Positions 13,101 to 20,096 of a stretch of 30,568 nt of DNA are shown here, in pieces. How positions within the stretch are numbered: the stretch's first letter is position 1; every line of letters begins with the position of its first letter. This DNA is from Priapulus caudatus (Eukaryota; Priapulida; Priapulimorpha; Priapulimorphida; Priapulidae). The DNA lies in contig NW_014577404.1 in the NCBI RefSeq assembly GCF_000485595.1, forward strand, positions 69,377 through 99,944. The letters are read 5' to 3'. The position numbers and the translations under genes are program-made. The notes below the pieces were generated by a model. That model was not told the origin of the DNA. It worked only from the letters and a program-made list of their open reading frames with translations, and did no database searches.

Positions 13101-15248
13101 TGGCTATTATATCTTAGCGCTTGTATAACTATTTCAACATCAACACCTTTTATGACACTATTTCTAAGCATGGAGGCAGCGTTATTTACAGATTAATCCG
13201 CTACTTAAAATTAAATACAAGGATCAACAGTGTGCAGCTAAAAAGTATAAATCAAGGCAACAAGATTATTATACTTGATGCAATGCTCTATGAGTTGCAG
13301 GCCAAAATGTCGGATGATGTGTGAATGTGTTTTTTCGGCAAGGAAAATCCCACATTGTGCGCAGACTGTGGATGATTCCCTAAAGTTCTCTACAATCTGA
13401 AATTTAATAAATATTATTCAAAGTAAGCAGTGAAATTCAGGGTATTCACACAGATCATGTGACGATCAATGATGATGCTAACGGTGAGTTTGTATAATAT
13501 TAATACAGCACTAGATCCAGGTATTCTGTAAGAGGGATCCTTTGAAAGTGAAGTGGAAGATGGTTGGGGGTACTCCCACAGAATTTGTTTACTAATACAT
13601 TACAATGTACACACATGTCACAGAATATCATGGTTGCAATTCAATGGATTTTGATTCTGACTACATATTTTCTATTTTGATTTTATATGAGAGAAACTAT
13701 TGTCACATAAATCAGACCTAAAGGAGCAATAGGTAGGAGACCAAAGTTACCCTAACTCTAAACCTAAAGTTAAATGAATGGGTGGGGGGTTCCTAGCTGA
13801 CAACCTAAACCTCCCTCTAAACCTGTCCTTGTAGTTGTAAACCCTATAGCTTGTGTATTATACCTTTACTCTTGCTCCTCCTTCTACTTCAAGTGTAGCT
13901 GATTTAAGTGAATTCCTTCTACTGATCCTGACTTCCCCCTCGACCTCACACACACACACACGCACACACACACATACACGCACGCACACACAAACACAAA
14001 CGCGCGCCCGCTGTTCAATCCTAGTTTGAGACCCAGGCCCTCATTTTGTGCAAATGTACTAAACTAATCTGTGGTGCTAAACTTGGATTCGGCCCACACA
14101 CGCACGCACGCGCGCACACACACGTTCCTCAGCCTGGTGCTATTCTGTCTATTGAGTATTGTGTCCATTCACATGGTCACGGTGGTGCCATTCACACAGT
14201 TGTGTTAGATACAATAATGTAACCCAAACACAGGATAGGGTTACAACGCGAGTGTATTCATTTGTGTGGAGGAACCCCTGAGTGAATCACTCAGGGCGGT
14301 TTGCTGGTGCGTTTTCAGAGACTAGAACTTCCAAACTGGGTTTATTCTTAACACGAACCTTTCTCCGCTATCCTGGAACTTACTATGTATCACAATACTC
14401 TGTATTAAACTAATATAACCTGTTACAAAAATTCGAAGTGACGAGCGGCGGATATTTCGAGCGCCATTTCTGTTGACCTGTGACGTACGCATTCCCAATG
14501 CGCATAGCGTTCGGCTAACTTCGACTCCAAGATCGAATGTATCATGGGATGCCTCCTGTCAGTCGTGATGTCACGACGAAGTTAGCCGAACGCTATGCGC
14601 ATTGGGAATGCGTACGTCACAGGTCAACAGAAATGGCGCTCGAAATATCCGCCGCTCGTCACTTCGAATTTTTGTAACAGGTTATATTAGTTTAATACAG
14701 AGTATTGTGATACATAGTAAGTTCCAGGATAGCGGAGAAAGGTTCGTGTTAAGAATAAACCCAGTTTGGAAGTTCTAGTCTCTGAAAACGCACCAGCCAA
14801 CCGCCCTGAGTGATTCACTCAGGGGTTCCTCCACACAAATGGATACACTCGCGTTGTAACCCTATCCTGTGTTTGGGTTACATTATTATATTGTATCTAA
14901 CACACAACTGTGTGAATGGCACCACCGTGACCATGTGAATGGACACAATACTCAATAGACAGAATAGCACCAGGCTGAGGAACTAACATTTGTTAGTAAC
15001 AATTAATATAGACAGGTCTTCAACCTTCAATGATGTACTCACAATAGATGCTGGGATACTAACAGTAATATACCCAATAAACAATGTAATAATACACCGG
15101 TGCCGGTGGCAGCCGGTAAGCGCGGCCAAGGTTTTATCATGTTTACCTGGTGAGCTTGAAGTCTCTCATGTTGGGGAACTTCTGGGTTCATAACCGTTTC
15201 CACGGCTTGTATTAATTTCTTGGCTGTGTCTTGTAACGATTCCGTCAT
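538..15248 (-). CDS. XPO5: Exportin-5, N-terminal part (12 coding exons; gene continues beyond the left edge)
   Basis: Importin-beta-family exporter that carries pre-miRNA and other structured or double-stranded RNA out of the nucleus with Ran-GTP. Exons in transcript order: 15147-15248, 13275-13396, 12482-12554, 12051-12188, 9615-9791, 8653-8877, 8364-8540, 5725-5808, 4862-4987, 3832-3922, 2955-3098, and 601-770 (or ending 580, 559 or 538). All have GT donors and AG acceptors, and the phases agree across every junction. They encode about 543 residues in family order: N-terminal repeat (1-34), RHFGLQLIEH (exon 2), FRWNSISQEEK (exon 3), VEMIKREWPQQWP (exon 4), RLVEDIVAFQ (exon 5), GFVDWVPMSHISAEN (exon 6), KVEDRKPL and LFLKRLCQVL (exon 7), FFRHEFISKDP (exon 9), DFDSDDDFNQFF (exon 10), FLEWDALTVFLESV (exon 12). 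Human exportin-5 has about 1,200 residues, so roughly 45% is here. The start ATG at 15248 follows an A-rich leader and aligns with the family N terminus. Similarity was judged from memory, not by a search. Confidence 0.95.
855..1034. repeat. 18-bp minisatellite, 10 copies
   Basis: Ten consecutive 18-bp units approximate GCGACCTTCGAGTGACTC, with substitutions but no obvious indels; a degraded eleventh follows. It lies in XPO5 intron 11. The unit is a multiple of 3 and leaves frames open, but nothing suggests that it is translated. Confidence 0.88.
1040..1650. other. Part of XPO5 intron 11 without recognised features
   Basis: Mixed-composition intronic DNA with a short CA run near 1188. No coding similarity, inverted repeat or mobile element was recognised on either strand. 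Confidence 0.5.
1651..2600. repeat. Large 23-bp minisatellite with three unit types, about 40 copies
   Basis: The array consists of 23-bp units that begin TCTGTC and contain GTATTG or GTACTC. Three unit types recur (TCGTGGAGCTAGTATT, TCACAGAACCAGTATT, TCATGGACGTGGTACT) and form a higher-order pattern. Because 23 is not a multiple of 3, all frames stay open for long stretches, which produces spurious plus-strand ORFs. The segment at 2101-2137 is inverted. The array lies in XPO5 intron 11. Confidence 0.92.
3200..3830. other. XPO5 intron 10, mostly unremarkable AT-rich DNA
   Basis: The stretch at 3240-3310 is TA-rich. A 12- to 13-bp motif like ATTAGTCTTGAC is repeated about four times at 3498-3542. 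The block at about 3485-3525 has a partial inverted copy at about 21332-21370 (GACTAATTTTGTATCTGA), so it belongs to a dispersed repeat. No exon was seen. Confidence 0.5.
3995..4312. mobile_element. Probable non-autonomous element with repeated GGACTCCCTG motifs
   Basis: About 300 bp in XPO5 intron 9 carry at least seven copies, in both orientations, of GGACTCCCTG or AGGAGTC, clustered at the two ends (4000-4070 and 4245-4300), with a plain middle. Clustered short motifs at both ends resemble the subterminal binding sites of hAT-like elements. No clear terminal repeat or target duplication was found, so the class is uncertain. Confidence 0.45.
4313..4861. other. Remainder of XPO5 intron 9, nothing recognised
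   Basis: AT-rich intronic DNA without repeats, coding similarity or elements that I can identify. Confidence 0.5.
4988..5724. other. XPO5 intron 8, nothing clear apart from a short direct repeat
   Basis: The phrase CGCCCAAATTA (or close variants) recurs at about 5350, 5377, 5402 and 5525, suggesting a decayed tandem or dispersed repeat. No coding exon was seen on either strand. Confidence 0.45.
5885..6031. repeat. About 93-bp repeat, copies near the 3' end of XPO5 intron 7
   Basis: About one and a half units: TGCCATACGTA occurs at 5893 and 5986, 93 bp apart, and GTGGGTGATCACTTACCCAC lies between them. The block from about 5933 to 6030 is nearly identical to 8249-8344 at the other end of the same intron. 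On the minus strand it contains a decoy donor, CTGTGG-like sequence followed by GTAAGT, after 5955. Confidence 0.85.
6158..6222. repeat. Perfect 26-bp inverted repeat with a 13-bp loop
   Basis: The arms at 6158-6183 and 6197-6222 are perfect reverse complements (starting CGCTGGCAGCTATGG and ending CCATAGCTGCCAGCG) around a 13-bp loop. The flanks are GC-rich, unlike most of the intron. It could form a stable hairpin in DNA or in XPO5 pre-mRNA. Confidence 0.93.
6513..6590. repeat. Dispersed repeat, copy 1 (inverted partner near 29702-29790)
   Basis: The block starting CTGCCGGAACGTACC is reverse-complementary to sequence at about 29750-29790, with about 25 identical bases at the core and weaker similarity onward (ACCCTGGTAC and ATCTAATA). 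GTACCC motifs recur within it. It lies in XPO5 intron 7. Confidence 0.75.
6682..7413. mobile_element. Probable non-autonomous element with about 55-bp terminal inverted repeats
   Basis: Sequence 6685-6739 is about 90% reverse-complementary to 7359-7413 (shared core TTAGCATTATATTTTATTGA). The interior is dominated by TAC/TAG trinucleotide tracts (about 6785-6865 and 7000-7215) and has a short telomere-like AGGTTAGGGTTATGG at 6975. A possible 5-bp flank duplication AGTAA occurs on both sides. No transposase is present; it lies in XPO5 intron 7. Confidence 0.7.
7414..8248. other. Middle of XPO5 intron 7, no gene recognised
   Basis: This holds a TAGTAG tract (7430-7470), a palindromic CRE-like TGACGTCA near 7610, and mixed-composition DNA. 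No coding similarity was recognised. Confidence 0.45.
8249..8372. repeat. About 93-bp repeat covering the XPO5 exon 7 donor
   Basis: GTCAAGGTGGGTGATCACTT begins at 8249 and a near copy begins at 8342, 93 bp apart. The real exon 7 donor (exon ends 8364, then GTAAGTGATCAC on the minus strand) lies in one unit, and a decoy donor with the same sequence lies after 8271. Using the decoy would keep the frame (93 = 31 codons) but would bring in a stop codon after eight codons. Confidence 0.88.
8878..9614. other. XPO5 intron 5, nothing recognised
   Basis: Plain AT-rich intron. A GC-richer patch at about 9090-9130 has no identifiable origin. No exon or inverted repeat was seen. Confidence 0.5.
10147..10190. 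repeat. (TA)n microsatellite
   Basis: A nearly pure TA dinucleotide run follows CATATATATGTA in XPO5 intron 4, just before the hAT remnant. Confidence 0.9.
10777..10972 (+). mobile_element. 196-bp MITE, copy A (CAGGGTTTCTT termini)
   Basis: Terminal inverted repeats CAGGGTTTCTT and AAGAACCCCTG bound the element. Copy B, in the opposite orientation, lies at 27923-28141, with long shared blocks such as GAAAATGTTCCTGTATTTACT (as its reverse complement here) and CCAAACTGGCCATTACCTC. It is nested inside the hAT remnant. Flanking 8-mers are similar but not identical (GCATAGTA and TAGTAGTA). Confidence 0.85.
11031..11656 (+). pseudogene. Decayed hAT transposase (TTF/BED-type zinc finger, C17orf113/KIAA1586-like family)
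   Basis: One open stretch (about 11031-11495) encodes a KRKSQ basic patch, RTFQPAWKSSYPWLEYEP, a Cys-x3-Cys pair in MTCGAGC, FFTGTTNYRLETVKAHD and a following His, the pattern of the TTF/BED-like finger at the N terminus of this hAT transposase family. After a frameshift near 11450 a second frame gives DYVKLCQLDKAKGLDVGSTY and DKACHRFI; after a stop at 11609 a third gives ISDGSTDSSSK, which matches the start of the family's catalytic region. The remaining catalytic core is absent and there is no clear ATG, so it is not functional. Confidence 0.8.
12660..13076 (+). mobile_element. hAT-type MITE (AGGGCTGTAACGAT termini), copy 1
   Basis: The termini TAGGGCTGTAACGAT and ATCGTTACAGCCCTC are inverted repeats, and a perfect 8-bp target duplication GTATATAT lies at 12652-12659 and 13077-13084. 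The interior is non-coding and AT-rich, with CTCGATTCGAT repeats near the ends. It is more than half of XPO5 intron 2. Copy 2 is at 17265-17651, in the same orientation. Confidence 0.93.
13397..14123. other. 5' flank of the giant palindrome in XPO5 intron 1
   Basis: This holds degenerate CCCTAA/CCTAAA-like sequence at about 13748-13770 and CA/CG dinucleotide microsatellites at 13948-14000 and 14095-14123. No exon was seen beyond XPO5 exon 2, which ends this intron. Confidence 0.6.
14124..14983. repeat. Giant near-perfect inverted repeat (arms about 400 bp, spacer 53 bp)
   Basis: The left arm, 14124-14523 (GTTCCTCAGCCTGG to CGGCTAACTTCG), is the reverse complement of the right arm, 14577-14983 (CGAAGTTAGCCG to CCAGGCTGAGGAAC), with only a few single-base differences and short indels seen by eye. 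The spacer is 14524-14576. A 26-bp piece of the arm (ATAATGTAACCCAAACACAG onward) recurs at about 16557-16582, so the arm belongs to a dispersed family. No coding sequence or clear flank duplication was found. It lies in XPO5 intron 1. Confidence 0.95.
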
Positions 15249-15541
15249 TTTTAATTAAATTGTCCAAGATATAGAGATCACCGGGACAATCTCGACTCAC
15301 AGAGAATAACGCAACACAAAGTATTTGTTGTCGTTCGGCACGTTGTACCTCTTACCAGCATAAATTCTTTATTTACACAAAGCCTTTCTGTGAATTATTT
15401 GAATAGCTTCAAATATAGAGGTATTTCGCACTGAAGTGTGTGTTTACTAAATTTTTTTTATTAGAAACATATTCATACTATTTGAGTTCATCGATTTTTT
15501 CATTTTTATTTTCACTCCAGTGTCGTTTGAGAGGTTTCAAC
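15249..15541. promoter_or_regulatory. Divergent XPO5-CINP intergenic region, probable bidirectional promoter
   Basis: Only 293 bp separate the XPO5 ATG (minus strand, 15248) from the CINP ATG (plus strand, 15542). No TATA box stands out. The CINP side contains a candidate donor AG|GTATTT at 15421 and a strong pyrimidine-rich acceptor ending CACTCCAG at 15520. That would make a 100-bp 5'-UTR intron, placing CINP transcription start to the left of 15420. Confidence 0.65.
15511..15521 (+). promoter_or_regulatory. 3' splice acceptor just upstream of the CINP start codon
   Basis: A T-rich tract followed by TTTTCACTCCAG ends at 15520, 21 nt before the ATG. It fits a 5'-UTR cis intron (donor candidate at 15421) or, less likely, a spliced-leader acceptor. 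Confidence 0.6.
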
Positions 15542-18500
15542 ATGTCAGCGCCCACTTCAAGTTTACATGGGAATGTTTTGAAAGAAAACAATCAGTTTAT
15601 AGCTGTAACTGACAATGGTATGAGTAAATACTTGATAAAGTTCAATAAATAATATATTCTCTAACACTAACACCTGTGTACGTTGCAGGTCTTACTTGCA
15701 ATCTCTTAACTAAGTAGCTATAAATAATTAACTTAACACATAACTACTACTTCCTTACTAACTACTATTCTTACGGCAGTGGCTACGGGTACGGTAGCCG
15801 TATCTTAATGTCTCGAGGCTACGGGTACGGGAGTCCATTCGCTTTCATACTTAACGAGACAAAGATGGCGGCAGTGGCGCTAGATTTCGAAATAACGCCT
15901 TGGGAAATAAATTCACGATTTGAGAGTTTAGATGAGCTAGAACTAGTGTTGTCAATCGGTTGTAATTTCGTAATCGATCATCGGTTGGACCCAAGTAACC
16001 GATGATCGGTTACAATCGGTTACTCGGGGTGTTAAATGCCTGCGTGTGCGTAACGTCGTGTGCATGTATGTGCTTGTTTAGCCCTGTTTACTGTTTGTTT
16101 TGCACTGTTTACTACTGTGTGTATAATACATGTATGTTAATAAAGGATAACTTGTATAGTAGCGATGATTCTCATCACTTTTCCAAGTTTTCTTGTTCAA
16201 GTTTAAAAAAATTTATTTATTTATTTTTTCCCAATGAAATCGATTATGGATTTTGATAACCAAGCGCTTGGTTCGAGCCACTGTTCAACCGATGATCGAG
16301 TATAATCGATGATCGTGACATCACTAGCTAGAACCCTAACCCTAACCCTAAACCTAACCCTAATCATAACCCTAAACCTAACCCTAACCCTAATCCTAAC
16401 CCTAACCCTAACCCTAACGCAAAAAAGGGGCTTGAACGACCGACGGCTACCGTACCTCCAGCCACTGCGTATTCTTACTACTACTACACTAGTTGTAGTA
16501 GTAGTTACTACTACTACTACTAGTAGTACTACTACTAATAGTAATACTATAAATACAATAATGTAACCCAAACACAGGATAGGCAAACTCAGTGCTCACT
16601 GCTGTTGCTATTGCTAAAATTCATGCCAGAGGCAGAAGCTGCTAGTGCGAGTGTTTTTAGTGCTACAATACTATTACTACTACCAGTATGTAATGTAGTA
16701 TACTTCAATTACTTGGTCCCTTAGCCTAGGGGAGAATATAGATAGGGTCGCAAATCTAATTTAGGCACCTTAGGTATCACAAAGTGATGCACAGATTTCT
16801 GTGTATCATCAACTGATGCACAGACTTTCCGTATATCAGTGTGTAAAGGTTAGGGTTAGGTTTTTTGCATCATTCCTTGATATACGGAAAGTTTGTGCAT
16901 CAGTTGATGATACACAGAAATCTGTGCATCACTTCGTGATACCTAAGGTGCCTAAAGTGGATTTGCACCCTAGATAGGTGCTGTATCCCTTGTCTAAAGG
17001 CAACCTGTTATTAGGCTGACCGAGGAAGCCTTTCTTCCCACAACAGACTTGCCTCTCCAAATAACTCTATTTAATATATCAGTGATGCCAACATAAATTG
17101 AATATCCTAACCCCTTTCTTCCAGGCTGACTAACTTACCTAATCTATTCTTCTAGTCCTCATGGAGCCTTCGGGCTGGTCTCAGCGTTTTGAAGTCTATT
17201 TTTTGGCTCTAAATAAACAATAGGAAACAAACTTGGTGCAAGACCTTGCAATATTATTAATTGCTAGGGCTGTAACGATACATAAGCCTCTCGATTCGAT
17301 CCGGTTCTCGATATTAGCCTCTCGATTCGATTCCTTCGATTCGATTCCCAAAATATTGAAATGTTATCTTATTTTTTATATTTTCATTATTTTGCAATAA
17401 TAAATTATTAGAAATTGCCAATAAATACTAAATGGTGAATAGACTAGAGAGTCTAGAGAGTATATATACACTGCTGTCGCTGAGTAACATTGGCGAGTAA
17501 CACTCCACAGTATATAGCGTAGTGCCGCCATCTATTGGAGGAAAAAAGTGGTATCGAAGTGGAATCTTAAATACGGGGAAAAATATCGAGGATTGGATCG
17601 AGGGAAGAGAATCGCGATCCGATTCGATTTCAGTGGCTCATTACAGCACTATTAATTGCTTATTCATATAGAATGCAAGACACCTTCAAAGACAGCGAAC
17701 CTTACTGGACTGCCGAGGAGGGTAAAGGATTGCTGTGCTGACTGGTACAACTATGTACAGAAGTGGGAGGAAGCCAATATCTCTGGAGCAACTTTAGTGA
17801 AAAATATCGCCAACTGTCGCTTGAAACTAGCGTACGTAATCAGCCGCATCAGATGTAGGGTCTGGTATACATGCTTCCCTTTATGTAGCTGTCATGTTTT
17901 TCCTGGTGAGATTAGCCCCAATAATCCTAGATATAGAACTTGACTTATAGATATAGAAGTGATCCTAAATATAGTGTGATGTTGTTGCACAGAAATGGAT
18001 AGATGCTTTATGACGTACCAAACGTGTAATTTTCTGTAAAAGAAGAAAACTGATTTCAACTAATATCATTTATTATATCATTATTTATCAAATTTACTAT
18101 AATTATTTATGAAGTTAATTATGTTAATATAAGGGCTATATATGTGTGTGTTTAATTTACATTATTATTGGTTATGTTTACATTAATAATTATTTGTGTA
18201 AAAGCCTAGGTTGTAAAGTGGGATATAAAGTGCATCACTGTTGCTTATAATTGTAGATAAAACAAGCATTCGTGTTAGTAAAACTGGTAATTTAAATTAT
18301 TGTGCAACTGTGATGTTTATTTAATTTGCAGCTTTGATAAACAGGAAGAGCAAACAAGCAAGAAGCTTTCAGAGGATGATAAAGATTCAGTCTTGGCAGA
18401 GATGCAGACTGACTGTGAGGAGCTAGAAACATTGTACCAATCTATGGTATGCTGCGGGTCAACAATATTGGATCTGCATAACAAATGTGTAATAATATCA

Positions 18501-19215
18501 TTTAGCGGTATAATAATATAATATACTATGATATTATCAGAAGAATTCAATATATGGGGTTGTGGTCATGACTGAAAGTGTCATACTATATCAATTCTGA
18601 ATGAAATACCAGTGCAGTATAATACTATCCATTTGTTATCACATTGATTGCACAAACCCTTACGGTGCCACTAAACTGCCCTCAATGCATGTATGAACCT
18701 TTATTCTGTATGACCACTTGTGTTCTCTTGTAGGCAAAAATTCTTGCAAAGATGGAGACAATAACTTCAAACCTGCAAGCATGTGCAACTCTCCATCTGT
18801 ATCAGTCACATTCGACAGATGGTGTCACAGATGTTCTGTTTCAAACCTGGCCAACAGCTATGTTTGGTAAGCTTTAGGTGACATGTTACTACTCGATTAG
18901 GATGCATAAAGAGGAGAGGGTTTTCTGCCAAATTTGCATAACATTCAAGGTATGTTGAATAAAATTAAGAAGTAATTAATGTGCACACTCCATTTTTCAC
19001 CCGAAATATTTTTGTCAGGTGAAACGTCATCCACGCTACTGCTGATGTATCAACACGAGCTTCCTGTGAAGCAGGCAATTCTACACCAGGTGGCACACCT
19101 AGAGAACAGAGAGCTGTTGATGCTTTACGTGGCAGCATGGGTTCATCAGGCTTACATAGAGCCCAGGAGTAAAGCCTTGCTAGAGGCAATGCTCGCTGAA
19201 GTGCAACTTAGATGA
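15542..19215 (+). CDS. CINP: Cyclin-dependent kinase 2-interacting protein (CINP), complete, 5 coding exons
   Basis: CINP is a small coiled-coil protein known to bind CDK2/CDC7 replication kinases and ATR-ATRIP and to take part in genome maintenance. Exons: 15542-15617, 17672-17831, 18332-18446, 18734-18866 and 19019-19215 (stop TGA 19213-19215), all GT-AG with phases 1, 2, 0, 1 that agree. The product has 226 residues; human CINP has about 212. Family-like segments in order: RRVKDCCADWYNYVQKWEE at about 41-59, then LVKNIANCRLKLA, an acidic helix ending ELETLYQSM (about 117), AKMETITSNLQA, FQTWPTAMF (human has a similar HTWPTTHF), and a C-terminal helix with MYQHELPVKQAIL and WVHQAYIEPRS. The gene is head-to-head with XPO5 and convergent with RALBP1. 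Intron 1 (2,054 bp) is packed with mobile elements. A strong acceptor lies 21 nt before the ATG, so a 5'-UTR intron is likely. AATAAA at 19386 is a candidate polyadenylation signal. Confidence 0.92.
15944..16326. mobile_element. hAT-type MITE with TAGTGTTGTCAATCG-like ends
   Basis: The left end TAGTGTTGTCAATCG and the right end GTGACATCACTA are imperfect inverted repeats, and GATCATCGGTT recurs inverted near both ends. A perfect 8-bp target duplication GCTAGAAC flanks the element at 15936-15943 and 16327-16334. It is 383 bp, non-coding, and lies in CINP intron 1. Confidence 0.9.
16334..16418. repeat. Interstitial telomere-like (CCCTAA)n array
   Basis: About fourteen CCCTAA units with occasional variants (CCTAAA, CCTAAT) directly follow the right target duplication of the MITE. 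TTAGGG is the ancestral animal telomere repeat. The leucine/threonine-rich open frame over it is a translation artefact of the 6-bp period. Confidence 0.95.
16747..16970. mobile_element. Foldback MITE with a TTAGGG-containing loop
   Basis: Arms of about 92 bp at 16747-16838 and 16878-16970 are nearly exact reverse complements (shared TTAGGCACCTTAGGTATCAC). The 39-bp loop contains AGGTTAGGGTTAGG. A perfect 8-bp direct repeat TAGATAGG flanks the element (16739-16746 and 16971-16978), as expected of a target duplication. It lies in CINP intron 1. Confidence 0.9.
17265..17651 (+). mobile_element. hAT-type MITE, copy 2, ending 20 bp before CINP exon 2
   Basis: Same family and orientation as 12660-13076: it starts TAGGGCTGTAACGATACATAAG and ends TTACAGCACTA, with a perfect 8-bp duplication TTAATTGC at 17257-17264 and 17652-17659. 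The acceptor AG of CINP exon 2 is at 17670-17671. Only the duplication and 12 bp of host sequence therefore lie between the element and the exon. Confidence 0.93.
17944..18331. other. Most of CINP intron 2, plain AT-rich
   Basis: No repeat, element or coding similarity was recognised in this part of the intron. Confidence 0.5.
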
Positions 19216-20096
19216 CAGAATATTCTATTTGATTTGTATAGGCAATTATATATTTATTTTTATATAAATGTGAACGTTAACAACAAAAATCTACTAAAAG
19301 AATACGAGTGGCAAGACAAATGATTATCGATTCAAAGCAATTATATTTGTTCATTATTGAATCCCAGAATCTTCTCATTTTCTTCAATAAAACTCATTAA
19401 TGGCAAACAATAATCTCGGCCCGCTCTTTTCATCATAATTTACAATAAGTATCAGTTGTATGCATGTGCCATTCACCAAAAATAGCATTTCTTGCACTGC
19501 CACTGATGTTCTCGCGCTTAGTTCATCGTTAATATAATCAAATTTACATGAGTCCCTAACACTGTAACAGTGATTGGCACTGAGCCTACCTGCATTTTAG
19601 CCAAAGCTACTACTGAGTAACCTTTACTCAGGTACATAAATATATACATATAAACACCTTGTGTAAGCTGTCACATGCCATTTAAGTTTATCTTTTTAAT
19701 TTGCAATGTTATATTGCCTGCTGAGTGGATAAAATGATATCGCATACACAAAACAATACTCTTCTCTCTCTCTGAACTATACAAGTTTATCCTGGTTTTA
19801 GGATAGAACTGTCCAACTTTCAGAATGAATACCGTCCCAGATTGGCAATTTTCTCCTGTAATGCTCAAAAGCAATATCATATATATGGAATATCTGTCAA
19901 TAGTCAACCAATTGTAACCTAGTCTGAAGTCAATTAGTCCTTTACGCATGACATTAACACAGAAACCTGTTTGCATAATAAGCATTGTCTGAATACATGT
20001 TTCATAAAGATGAAAGAGTTAATTCCTTATATTGCAAAAAGATGGGGGGGGGGGTGGTATTACGCAGTATTACTTGGTTATGCATTATTTAACAAG
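19216..20096. other. Intergenic region between the convergent CINP and RALBP1 3' ends
   Basis: This must hold both 3' UTRs. CINP has AATAAA at 19386. On the RALBP1 strand the nearest hexamer-like signal to the stop is the variant AATAAT at about 20084-20089, and a canonical AATAAA is read only near 19252. An 11-base G run lies at 20044-20054. No further gene was recognised. Confidence 0.6.
19386..19391 (+). terminator. Candidate polyadenylation signal of CINP
   Basis: AATAAA, 171 nt after the CINP stop codon, in TTCAATAAAACTC; it is the first canonical hexamer downstream on this strand that I see. Confidence 0.55.

Larger units (their letters stand above)
15769..16477. mobile_element. Outer inverted-repeat element that hosts a nested MITE and telomere-like repeats
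   Basis: 15769-15803 (TTCTTACGGCAGTGGCTACG, then GGTACGGTAGCCGT) is roughly reverse-complementary to 16443-16477. Between them lie AAGATGGCGGC (15862), a complete hAT MITE (15944-16326) and a CCCTAA array (16334-16418). Trinucleotide TAC/TAG tracts follow at about 16478-16545. It lies in CINP intron 1 and encodes no protein. Confidence 0.6.

Noticed and set aside
15862-15872. AAGATGGCGGC as a YY1 promoter site of CINP
   Set aside because: It lies inside a mobile element in intron 1, downstream of the start codon, so a promoter role is not supported.
16221-16586. Leucine/threonine-rich and valine/arginine-rich frames on both strands
   Set aside because: They arise from the CCCTAA hexamer array and TAC/TAG trinucleotide tracts.
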